From the NCBI GenBank assembly GCA_949025205.1, contig CARMXJ010000016.1:1-29186 (forward strand): a stretch of DNA of 29,186 bases, in the 5' to 3' direction. A model generated the notes under the pieces. The model was not told where the DNA came from, did no database searches, and was given only the letters and a program-made list of their open reading frames with translations. The translations under genes were made by a program, and so were the position numbers. Positions 1 through 7,278 of the stretch are shown here, piece by piece; position 1 is the stretch's first letter, and each line of letters begins with the position of its first letter. Origin of the DNA: an uncultured Bacilli bacterium. GTDB lineage: Bacteria > Bacillota_I > Bacilli_A > RF39 > UBA660.

Positions 1-55
1 CTATTTGCAAACGTTATCTCATTACTCTTTTATAAGTATGACTTTCCTATTATAT

Positions 56-98
56 AAAAAATAGCTATACAACTGGACTTATGCCACTTATATAGCTA
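56..98 (-). terminator. Probable terminator after the histidine phosphatase gene
   Basis: On the minus strand an 8-bp perfect stem (TAGCTATA / TATAGCTA, at 91-98 and 62-69) is followed by six U residues (56-61). The loop is long, about 21 nt, and the stem is AT-rich. It lies about 75 bases past the stop of the phosphatase gene. Moderate confidence. Confidence 0.5.
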
Positions 99-129
99 CT
101 CGTTGTGCTTTTATTATAGCATTTTTTAG

Positions 130-163
130 ACTTTTTCATAAGGAAAAAGTTTTGGTTTTTTTG
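130..163 (+). terminator. Possible plus-strand terminator
   Basis: ACTTTTTC (130-137) and GAAAAAGT (143-150) form a perfect 8-bp stem with a 5-nt loop. On the plus strand it is followed by a T-rich run broken by GG. No plus-strand gene is visible in the window that it could serve, so it may only be a second hairpin between the phosphatase gene and the left edge. The rest of positions 1-173 holds no gene I can support. Confidence 0.25.
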
Positions 164-173
164 TCTATTTTAT

Positions 174-731
174 TCATTTATTTTTGGTGATTTCTGCTGT
201 ATCATAGTGTTTAATTTGGCAATTACTATGAGCATATAAATTTAGATCTCCATCTTTAGGGATGCCATTAAAATATGCTCCGATCGCTCTACATACACCA
301 TTATGAGTAATTATTAAAATCTTATTATTAGGATACTTTTCTTTTATATCTTCAATAAAATCCCATACATTTTTTACAAATTCTTTTATTGGCATCATGC
401 CTTTAATATTAAAATCGTAATTATAGTTCCAATAATGAAGATAATCAAAACTATCTTTTGGTTTTCCTTCCATTTCTCCACAATCCCGTTCCATAATTCT
501 ATCTTCTTCTAAAACTTTTTTTCCTTTTGTGTTGATAAGCTCGCATGTTCTTCTTGTTCTTTCTAAGGGCGAACAGATAATAAAATCATAAGCAATTTTA
601 TTTATTTCATTTCGAGCATTCATTGCTTGTTGTTCGCCTTTTTCTGTCAATGAATATATTTGTTTTCTTCCAACCATTTCTTTATGAGCATTTGTTTTTG
701 TCTCTCCATGTCTAATCACATATAATTCCAT
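174..731 (-). CDS. Histidine phosphatase family protein (phosphoglycerate mutase-like)
   Basis: A 185-residue cytosolic protein of the histidine phosphatase superfamily. The phospho-accepting RHGE motif is at residues 7-10 (His8), SPLERTRRT supplies the usual second phosphate-binding arginine region, and the proton-relay histidine sits in ITHNGVCRA near residue 141. Length and motifs fit the small broad-specificity phosphatases (PhoE/CobC/GpmB-like) rather than the longer GpmA glycolytic mutase. The substrate cannot be told from sequence. The ATG is preceded by AAAGGAA at a slightly long spacing. It follows asnB with a 33-bp gap and no hairpin between, so the two are probably co-transcribed. 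The C-terminus is complete and no key residue is missing. Family call is firm, function is open. Confidence 0.85.
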   Translation of the reverse strand: MELYVIRHGETKTNAHKEMVGRKQIYSLTEKGEQQAMNARNEINKIAYDFIICSPLERTRRTCELINTKGKKVLEEDRIMERDCGEMEGKPKDSFDYLHYWNYNYDFNIKGMMPIKEFVKNVWDFIEDIKEKYPNNKILIITHNGVCRAIGAYFNGIPKDGDLNLYAHSNCQIKHYDTAEITKNK

Positions 732-764
732 ACCTTATTATTCCTTTCTACCATTTTTTTATAA

Positions 765-2594
765 TTAGTTAAATTTTTGATCTAAAAAGAATATTTCATA
801 CCATTTAATAAAGCAATAGATTGTCCATACTTTTTTATAAGTATCTTTTTTGTGATTTTTATGTTGTTCTAAAAGCTTTAAAATATAGGCTTGGTTAAAT
901 AATTCGCCAACAAAATCTTGTTCTATTGTGGATTTTATTTCGTTATAAAAATCTTCCTCTCGCATCCATTCACGAAGTGGTACGGGAAAACCTAATTTTT
1001 TCTTTTTGTAGGATTCATTCGGAATTACTTTTTTCGCAGCGCTTCGTAAAGCAACTTTCGTATTTTCTTTTGTTACTTTACTTTTTTCATTTAAAGTACT
1101 TGCCAGTTTAAATACTTCGGTATCAATAAAGGGGACTCTTCCTTCAATGGAATTTGCCATAGTCATACGGTCTGCTTTTTGCAAAATGTCTTTTAATAAC
1201 CAGAAATGAATATCAATGGCTTGCATTTTTGTAATGTTATCTTTGTCTTTGTAGTTTTCAAATACTTCTTTGGTTAAGTCTTTGTTTTTGATTTTGTCTT
1301 CTACTTTTAACACTTTTTTTCGCTCTTGCTCACTAAATACTTTATTAACACCAATGTATTCCCTCTCTAACTTCGTACCACGGCGAACAATAAAGTTTCT
1401 TCCTCTCACTTCAGGAAGTAGTCCAAAAATAAGAGCTGCTAAGTGTCTAAGAGGGTATGGTATTTTGTTGTACCATTTTAAATCGACTTCTTCACGGTAT
1501 TTGTTATACCCACCAAAGAATTCATCTGCTCCTTCTCCAGATAAGACAACTTTTACATCTTTACTCGCTAGATTAGAGACAAAATATAAGGCGATGGCTG
1601 CAGGGTCACTAGAAGGTTCATCCATATGATATAGAATTTTTGGTACGATGTTTTTGTATTCTTCTTTGGTAATTTTTTTGTTCATATTTCCTATTTTTAA
1701 TTTATCAGCTAAATCTTTTGCATACTCGATTTCGTTATATTTTGGAATGTCATATCCTACTGTATATGTTTTGTCGGGCTTAGCAAGACTTACAATATAT
1801 GAAGAATCTATACCGCTTGATAAAAAGGAACCTACTTCTACATCACTTAGCATATGATGCTCTACTGAATCTTTCATAACTTTCTCGATTTCTTCTACCG
1901 TTTTCTTTAGTTCACGATTTTTCTCATTAAATTTTATTTCATAGAATTTGTCTATTTTTATGTTTCCATTTTTATAGGTAAGACTGCATCCTGGGTCTAA
2001 GCGATATACCCCTTTAAAGAATGTTTCTGTAGTTGGTGTAAAACTAAAAGATAAGTAAGGTCCAATTAATTCTTTATTTAAAACTTTTTCAAAAGTGGGA
2101 TGTTCTAGGAATGACTTTATTTCGGAAGAAAACAGCAAAGTATTTTCTTTTTGGTAATAATAAAAGGGTTTGATACCAAAGTGGTCACGAGCACAAAATA
2201 AGGTTTCTGTATTTTTATCCCATATGGCAAAGGCAAACATACCTCTTAGTTTTTTAGGTAAATTTTTTCCCCATTCTTCGTAACCATGAACAAGTACTTC
2301 GGTATCGCTATTGGTTTTAAATTTATGTTTTTTCTTTTTTAACTCTGCTTTTAGTTCAATGTAATTATATATTTCACCATTAAAAACAACTACGATACTA
2401 TCTGTTTCATTAAACATAGGTTGAGAACCTGTAGATAAATCAATAATCGAAAGCCTTCTATGTCCTAAAGCCACTAATTCATCTACATAATATCCTTCGC
2501 CATCCGGACCGCGATGTTTTATACGGTCAGCCATTTTTTTGATGATTTTCTTTTTATTTTTTTCTTCACTTACAAATCCTACGATTCCACACAT
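765..2594 (-). CDS. asnB: Asparagine synthase (glutamine-hydrolysing)
   Basis: A 609-residue, full-length AsnB that makes asparagine from aspartate, ATP and glutamine in the cytosol. The N-terminal class II glutaminase domain starts with Met-Cys, exposing the Cys2 nucleophile (MCGIVGF). It carries RGPDGEG (28-34) and FNGEIYNY (71-78). The synthetase domain carries the PP-loop SSGIDSS at 259-265 and later LSGEGADEFFGGY, the usual aspartyl-AMP site. The start is fixed by Cys2 and by GAGGAG just upstream. A terminator hairpin of the preceding gene (tex) ends about 30 bases before this start, so asnB probably begins its own transcript and continues into the phosphatase gene. Nothing is truncated or odd. 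Confidence 0.95.
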   Translation of the reverse strand: MCGIVGFVSEEKNKKKIIKKMADRIKHRGPDGEGYYVDELVALGHRRLSIIDLSTGSQPMFNETDSIVVVFNGEIYNYIELKAELKKKKHKFKTNSDTEVLVHGYEEWGKNLPKKLRGMFAFAIWDKNTETLFCARDHFGIKPFYYYQKENTLLFSSEIKSFLEHPTFEKVLNKELIGPYLSFSFTPTTETFFKGVYRLDPGCSLTYKNGNIKIDKFYEIKFNEKNRELKKTVEEIEKVMKDSVEHHMLSDVEVGSFLSSGIDSSYIVSLAKPDKTYTVGYDIPKYNEIEYAKDLADKLKIGNMNKKITKEEYKNIVPKILYHMDEPSSDPAAIALYFVSNLASKDVKVVLSGEGADEFFGGYNKYREEVDLKWYNKIPYPLRHLAALIFGLLPEVRGRNFIVRRGTKLEREYIGVNKVFSEQERKKVLKVEDKIKNKDLTKEVFENYKDKDNITKMQAIDIHFWLLKDILQKADRMTMANSIEGRVPFIDTEVFKLASTLNEKSKVTKENTKVALRSAAKKVIPNESYKKKKLGFPVPLREWMREEDFYNEIKSTIEQDFVGELFNQAYILKLLEQHKNHKKDTYKKVWTIYCFIKWYEIFFLDQKFN

Positions 2595-2622
2595 AAGGTT
2601 TTCTCCTCACTATTTCTATAAT

Positions 2623-2662
2623 AAAAAAGCAATAGAATTTCGTATTACTCCTTTTCTATTAC
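2623..2662 (-). terminator. Rho-independent terminator after tex
   Basis: A 9-bp minus-strand stem with one G-U pair (GTAATAGAA at 654-662 of the 2-kb block, i.e. 2654-2662, with TTCTATTGC at 2629-2637) and a 16-nt loop, followed by six U (2623-2628). It lies about 25 bases past the tex stop and before asnB. Confidence 0.7.
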
Positions 2663-2686
2663 TAGTATACCACACATTTGCTCTTA

Positions 2687-4807
2687 TTATATAAGAGTCA
2701 GATTTACTTTCTCTTTTTCTTTATCTATTTTGTCTACGTGACAAGTAATAATATCCCCCACATGGATGACATCAAGTGGGTTGCTTACAAATTCTTTACT
2801 TAATTTAGAAATGTGAATAAGTCCATCGTTATGAAGTCCAATGTCTACAAATGCACCGAAAGATACCACATTTCGTACCGTTCCGGTCAGTTCCATTCCA
2901 ACACGCAAATCATCGATTGTTAATACATCACTTTTTAGTAAGACATCTTCTAAAAAATCTCTAGGGTCTAATCCCGGTGTTATAAGTTCATTTACAATAT
3001 CTTGTATTGTATATATATCGGTATTGTATTTTTTACTTAGTGCTTCGATATTCGCATTTTCTATTTTATTTTTAAATTCTTCGGTTTTAGAATCATTTAT
3101 ATCTAGCTGTAAATCTTTTAACAGATTTTTTGTAATGCCATAACTTTCAGGGTGGATTTTTGTTTTGTCTAGCGGATTTTCGCCATCATTAATTCTTAAG
3201 AATCCTATACATTGTTCATAAATCTTGTCACTGATTCCTGCTAATTTTTTTATCTCTTCTCGATTTTTAAAGTTGTGTTCTTTTTTAAATTTTTGAATAC
3301 TGTCAATACATTTTTTATTTAAACCGGAGATGTATTTTAAAATGCTATCACTAGCAGTATTAATGTTTACTCCTACTTCATTTACAATTTTAGATACGGT
3401 AAAGTCAAGAGCACTGTTAAGATTTGTTTGGTTGACATCGTGTTGGTATTCTCCAACCCCAATGGATTTTGGGTCAATTTTTACAAGTTCAGATAATGGG
3501 TCTTGAATTCTCCTGCCAATAGAGATAGCACTTCTTTTTTCAACCGTAAGGTCTGGAAATTCACTAATGGCCAGTTTGCTTGCAGAATAAACGCTTGCTC
3601 CGGCTTCACTTACTATATTGTATTTTACATTTAATCCTTTAATGGCTTCTGCAACAAAAATTTCGCTTTCACGAGATGCTGTTCCGTTTCCTATAGCAAT
3701 GATATCGGCATTGTATTTTGTAATCAAATCTCTTAAGATTTTAGTTGCTTCTACTTTTTTGTTATGTGGTTCATGTGGATAAATCGTTGCAATTTCTAAA
3801 ACTTCTCCATATGGGTTTAATACAGCTAATTTACAACCAGTACGAAATGCCGGATCAAAACCAATTACTGTTTTATTTTTAATTGGTTTTGTTAAAAGTA
3901 GTTTTTCTAGGTTATCTTTGAAGGTAATGATTGCTTCTTCACTGGCGTTATCTGTTAGCATCGTACGAATCTCTCTTTCAATACTTGGTAAAATTAATCT
4001 TTTTAACGCATCTTTTATGGCTTCTTCTACAACAGGTACTACAAAAGAAGATTTATTTTTAATCACTCTTTCTTTATAATTCTCTAAAATTCTATCATTA
4101 TCAAAATCTAAAGATACTGATAAAATATTTGCTTTTTCTCCACGATTAATAGCTAATACGCGGTAGTGTTTTATGTATTTGATTCTATCTTGAAATTCAT
4201 AATACATTTCAAATGTTTTCTTTTCATCTAAAGCATTCTTTTTCTTTTTGGTTGTGATAAAACCTGTGTTGAAAATAAAATTACGTACCCATTTTCTAGA
4301 GCTTGCATTGTCACTTATCCATTCACTAATGATGTATCCGGCATTTTTAATGGCTTCTTCTATGCTCATATTGTAACCATTTGCAAGAGTTTCCATATTT
4401 CCATTCATAGGAAATGCCATAATTTTTTTAGCGAGTGGTTCTAAACCAAGTTTAATCGCTTCTGTTGCTTTTGTTTTCTTTTTTTCTTTAAATGGACGAT
4501 ATAAATCTTCTACTTCTATTAGTTTTTCACAAGCACGAATGCTACTTTCTAATTCATCTGTTAATAAATCCTTTTCTCTTATAAGACGAATGACATCTTC
4601 TTTTCGCTTTTCTAAATTGCAAAGGTATTTGTATTGTTCGTTGATGATTCCAATTTGTTCTTCATCTAGTGCTCCCGTTACTTCTTTTCTATATCTTGCA
4701 ATGAACGGAATAGTACAATCTTCACTTAGCAGCTTTAAAACTGCTTCTACTTGGCTTTCTTTCACATTTAAATTATTTGCTAATTCTTTTATAATGTTTG
4801 TATTCAT
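2687..4807 (-). CDS. tex: Tex family RNA-binding protein (S1 domain)
   Basis: A 706-residue Tex/YdcI-type protein, close to the family's normal size. It has an N-terminal helical region, a YqgF/RNase H-like core (GFDPAFRTGCK, central third), a helix-hairpin-helix segment (INTASDSILKYISGL onward), and a C-terminal S1 RNA-binding domain (GTVRNVVSFGAFVDIGLHNDGLIHIS). Tex binds nucleic acids and affects transcription in the cytosol; its exact role is still debated. I chose the ATG at 4807 because GGAGGT lies directly upstream. A TTG four codons earlier is in frame, but it would put the ribosome binding site inside the gene. The U run of the preceding gene's terminator abuts this Shine-Dalgarno sequence. 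Identification is secure. Confidence 0.93.
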   Translation of the reverse strand: MNTNIIKELANNLNVKESQVEAVLKLLSEDCTIPFIARYRKEVTGALDEEQIGIINEQYKYLCNLEKRKEDVIRLIREKDLLTDELESSIRACEKLIEVEDLYRPFKEKKKTKATEAIKLGLEPLAKKIMAFPMNGNMETLANGYNMSIEEAIKNAGYIISEWISDNASSRKWVRNFIFNTGFITTKKKKNALDEKKTFEMYYEFQDRIKYIKHYRVLAINRGEKANILSVSLDFDNDRILENYKERVIKNKSSFVVPVVEEAIKDALKRLILPSIEREIRTMLTDNASEEAIITFKDNLEKLLLTKPIKNKTVIGFDPAFRTGCKLAVLNPYGEVLEIATIYPHEPHNKKVEATKILRDLITKYNADIIAIGNGTASRESEIFVAEAIKGLNVKYNIVSEAGASVYSASKLAISEFPDLTVEKRSAISIGRRIQDPLSELVKIDPKSIGVGEYQHDVNQTNLNSALDFTVSKIVNEVGVNINTASDSILKYISGLNKKCIDSIQKFKKEHNFKNREEIKKLAGISDKIYEQCIGFLRINDGENPLDKTKIHPESYGITKNLLKDLQLDINDSKTEEFKNKIENANIEALSKKYNTDIYTIQDIVNELITPGLDPRDFLEDVLLKSDVLTIDDLRVGMELTGTVRNVVSFGAFVDIGLHNDGLIHISKLSKEFVSNPLDVIHVGDIITCHVDKIDKEKEKVNLTLI

Positions 4808-4817
4808 TTTTACCTCC

Positions 4818-4849
4818 AAAAAAGAAGATATAGAACCATTTTCTATATC
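4818..4849 (-). terminator. Terminator between the TasA-like gene and tex
   Basis: A perfect 9-bp minus-strand stem, GATATAGAA / TTCTATATC, with a 5-nt loop (4827-4849), followed by TTCTTTTTT. The U run touches the GGAGGT that serves tex, so the same short stretch ends one gene and starts translation of the next. Confidence 0.75.
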
Positions 4850-4862
4850 CCTTTTATTTCTT

Positions 4863-5375
4863 TTATATTTCTTCTATAAAAATTTTACCACTAATGGTTT
4901 TTCCCATATCAGGGGATTGGTCTACCGCTGTATTTTGATAAGTTATGGTTAAGGTATAATTTCTGGTTGTATTTCCACTCAAAGTTAATTCATCACTTAA
5001 AGCTTGCGTTGATTTAGGAAATATACCTGCTTTTCTATATCCAGCATCATCTGTTAAAACATATGTAATATCTTCGAAACTAATAAATTCATTTACTAAA
5101 TCTTTTACTACTATTTTATATTTCATAGATACTGTACTATCATTTTTCAATGCGAACGTTTTTGTAAAAGTATCTCCTGGAATTATTTTCTTTTGAATAA
5201 TATCTCCATCTGTAAATGTCGCACTTAACTTAGCTGTTCCTATGCTGGAATCTCCATTTCCTGTCTTATTAATACTATTTGTGTAATAAGCAAAACTTAC
5301 AGATATCATGGCTATTATAAATATGAAAAGGGTTACAACAGAAATAATTATCGATTTTTTGGATTGTCCAGTCAT
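4863..5375 (-). CDS. Secreted TasA/camelysin-like protein
   Basis: A 170-residue exported protein. It opens with a short basic stretch (TGQSKKS), a hydrophobic segment of about 20 residues ending in SVSFAYYTNS, then a beta-rich domain with Asn/Thr-rich strands (LSGNTTRNYTLTITYQN). This layout matches TasA/CalY (camelysin)-type proteins of Bacilli, which form matrix fibres or are surface proteases, but the match rests on architecture and the FAYYT junction, not on a catalytic motif. I take ATG 5375, next to GGTGGGAG; a GTG three codons earlier overlaps that site. A TTGACA-17-GATAAT promoter lies just upstream and a terminator just downstream, so it is transcribed alone. No SipW-type signal peptidase is visible nearby. 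It could also be an unrelated small surface protein. Confidence 0.6.
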   Translation of the reverse strand: MTGQSKKSIIISVVTLFIFIIAMISVSFAYYTNSINKTGNGDSSIGTAKLSATFTDGDIIQKKIIPGDTFTKTFALKNDSTVSMKYKIVVKDLVNEFISFEDITYVLTDDAGYRKAGIFPKSTQALSDELTLSGNTTRNYTLTITYQNTAVDQSPDMGKTISGKIFIEEI

Positions 5376-5403
5376 TTCTCCCACCTATTTTCTATCTATA
5401 TTC

Positions 5404-5432
5404 ATTATCTATTATTCTTGTTTTTTTGTCAA
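5404..5432 (-). promoter_or_regulatory. SigmaA-type promoter of the TasA-like gene
   Basis: On the minus strand, a perfect TTGACA (5427-5432), a 17-nt spacer and GATAAT (5404-5409). The expected start site lies about 20 bases before the ATG at 5375. Consensus match and spacing are strong. Confidence 0.75.
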
Positions 5433-5463
5433 TTGAAACTTGGAATAGCATATCAACTTAAAA

Positions 5464-6372
5464 TTAATGAATTTTTTTATTTTCAATATCTTTTATAATG
5501 TGAATAGCAGCAGATACTCCATCACTTGCTGCGGTAATCAGTTGATAAACTTCTTTTTTTATGCAATCTCCTGCTGCATATATTCCTTTTATTTTTGTTT
5601 CATAATTCTTATCCACTAGAATATAACCTTCTTCGTTTGTAATGTCTAGATTTTTCACAAATTCAATATTGGGTTCAAAACCCACATAAGTAAACAATGC
5701 AGATATTTCTAATTCTTTTTTGTTATCTAAAATAATTTTATCTAGTTTTTCTTCTTTTACAATTAATTCTGTTACTTGCCTATTTGTTAGAAGCTCTATG
5801 TTTTCTTTTTCTCTTACTTCTTTTATAAGAGCTTCTTCCGCTCTAAAAGCATCTCTTCTATGAATTAGATATACTTTGTTTACAATATTGGAAAGATAAA
5901 GTGCTTCTTCAAGAGCGCTATTTCCACCACCAACTACGGCGATGTCTTTTCCTTTGTAAAGATTTCCATCACAAAGAGCACATGTACTTAATCCTTTTCC
6001 TAGTAAGTTTTCTTCATGCTCTAAACCTAACTTCCTTGCTTTTCTTCCAGTTGCAATTATAATAAAATGACATTCAAAATTTCCTATATCCGTTATTACT
6101 TTCTTTTGCTTTTTTTCTATTTTAATTTCACTTACTTTTGCTTTTTTATAAGGTATTTTTAGTTTATTCACACTTTCAAATAATTGAAAAGATAAATCAG
6201 GTCCTGTGATTTCGGCATGGCCAGGATAATTGTTAATTTTATTAATTTTGTTTAATAAACCTCCTGGAATACCACTTTCTAACACAAGAACATTTAAACC
6301 ACTATTTTGGGCATAAATAGCAGCAGATACTCCAGAAATTCCCATTCCAATAATAATTAAATCGTATTTCAT
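5464..6372 (-). CDS. trxB: Thioredoxin-disulfide reductase
   Basis: A 302-residue NADPH- and FAD-dependent reductase that keeps thioredoxin reduced in the cytosol. The FAD site GMGISG is at residues 9-14, the redox pair is CALCDG (Cys131 and Cys134), and the NADPH site is VVGGGNSALEEALYL at 146-160. HRRDAFRA carries the arginines that select NADPH, and YAAGDC closes the second FAD contact. The middle residues of the usual CATC motif are changed to CALC, which is mild. The ATG is preceded by AAGGAGAT. Only 9 bases separate it from lgt upstream, so lgt and trxB form an operon, a common pairing in Bacilli. Ferredoxin-NADP reductases of the same fold lack the CxxC, so they are excluded. Confidence 0.93.
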   Translation of the reverse strand: MKYDLIIIGMGISGVSAAIYAQNSGLNVLVLESGIPGGLLNKINKINNYPGHAEITGPDLSFQLFESVNKLKIPYKKAKVSEIKIEKKQKKVITDIGNFECHFIIIATGRKARKLGLEHEENLLGKGLSTCALCDGNLYKGKDIAVVGGGNSALEEALYLSNIVNKVYLIHRRDAFRAEEALIKEVREKENIELLTNRQVTELIVKEEKLDKIILDNKKELEISALFTYVGFEPNIEFVKNLDITNEEGYILVDKNYETKIKGIYAAGDCIKKEVYQLITAASDGVSAAIHIIKDIENKKIH

Positions 6373-6381
6373 AAAATCTCC

Positions 6382-7206
6382 TTAAAATTGAATATCGTTT
6401 CCAGTTGCTTCTGTATATAAATCTTCAAATTTTCCTTTACGACTTATTATCATAAAGATTAATAATCCGATAATAAATAAGCCAACGGATACTAATTGGG
6501 CTACTTTGAATCCAAAAAACATAAGTGAATCTGTTCTTAAGGATTCGATAAAAAATCTCCCAAAACTATACCACATTAAATATATGCTTGTTAGTTGTCC
6601 TACTTTTAAATATTTGTATTTTTTTGCTACAAGTAAAACAAAAACACCTAATAAACACCATAAAGATTCGTAAAAAAATGTTGGGTGGTAATACACACCA
6701 TTTATGTGCATTCCTTCGATAATAAATTCGGGAATATGTTTATTTTGAAGAGCAAGCAAGGTTGTTGCACTTCCGTGGGCTTCTCCATTGAAGAAATTTC
6801 CCCATCTTCCTATCGCTTGTCCAAGTAATAAAGGGATAGCAATCATATCCGTTATTTTAGATAATCTTGTATTGTATTTCCGTGTATAAAGTACAAGGGT
6901 TATAAAGCCTGCTAGTAAGCCACCATGAATGGCAAGTCCGCCTTCCCATACTTTTAAAATACTAATGGGGTCATTTAAGTAATATTTATAATTAAAAATG
7001 ACATAATAAATTCTTGCTCCAATAAATCCAAAGACAATGACCCAAAAAGCTAAATTAAATAGAAAATCTCTTGAATAGTTGTATTTTTTTCCTTCTTTTA
7101 TAAGAATTATTGTGCCAAAAGTTATGGCAAGCAAAAGTAAAAACGAATACCATCTAATTTCTAAGCCAAATATACTAATCATTACAGGATTCAAAATTTC
7201 CACCAT
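6382..7206 (-). CDS. lgt: Prolipoprotein diacylglyceryl transferase
   Basis: A 274-residue multi-pass membrane enzyme that transfers diacylglycerol from phosphatidylglycerol to the lipobox cysteine of prolipoproteins. The Lgt signature is clear: IGRWGNFFNGEAHG in the middle of the protein, preceded by GGLAIHGGLLAG with the conserved histidine. About seven hydrophobic segments are visible. The start ATG at 7206 gives a normal N-terminus (ILNPVMISIFG, matching the family's LNP). It has only a weak purine-rich site upstream, and a TATAAT lies 13 bases away, so the leader would be very short. lgt heads a two-gene operon with trxB. Confidence 0.93.
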   Translation of the reverse strand: MVEILNPVMISIFGLEIRWYSFLLLLAITFGTIILIKEGKKYNYSRDFLFNLAFWVIVFGFIGARIYYVIFNYKYYLNDPISILKVWEGGLAIHGGLLAGFITLVLYTRKYNTRLSKITDMIAIPLLLGQAIGRWGNFFNGEAHGSATTLLALQNKHIPEFIIEGMHINGVYYHPTFFYESLWCLLGVFVLLVAKKYKYLKVGQLTSIYLMWYSFGRFFIESLRTDSLMFFGFKVAQLVSVGLFIIGLLIFMIISRKGKFEDLYTEATGNDIQF

Positions 7207-7218
7207 CTTTCTTTCTAG

Positions 7219-7247
7219 ATTATATCAAAATATATTTTTACTTTAAA
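7219..7247 (-). promoter_or_regulatory. Candidate lgt-trxB promoter
   Basis: A perfect TATAAT (7219-7224), a 17-nt spacer and TTTAAA (7242-7247, 4 of 6 matches to TTGACA) on the minus strand. Transcription would begin about 6 bases before the lgt ATG, giving an almost leaderless message. Confidence 0.45.
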
Positions 7248-7256
7248 GATACATTT

Positions 7257-7278
7257 AAAAAAATATCTAATCTAGATA
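7257..7278 (-). terminator. Weak terminator overlapping the uvrA stop codon
   Basis: A 6-bp perfect stem (TATCTA / TAGATA) with a 3-nt loop (7264-7278), followed by seven U (7257-7263). The uvrA TAG stop (7267-7269) lies inside the hairpin. The stem has only two G-C pairs, so efficiency is uncertain. Confidence 0.5.

Noticed and set aside
926..1857. Plus-strand open frames across asnB, and similar ones across tex, uvrA, cysS and clpC
   Set aside because: They lie opposite strongly recognised genes, have low-complexity translations and no ribosome sites or family motifs.
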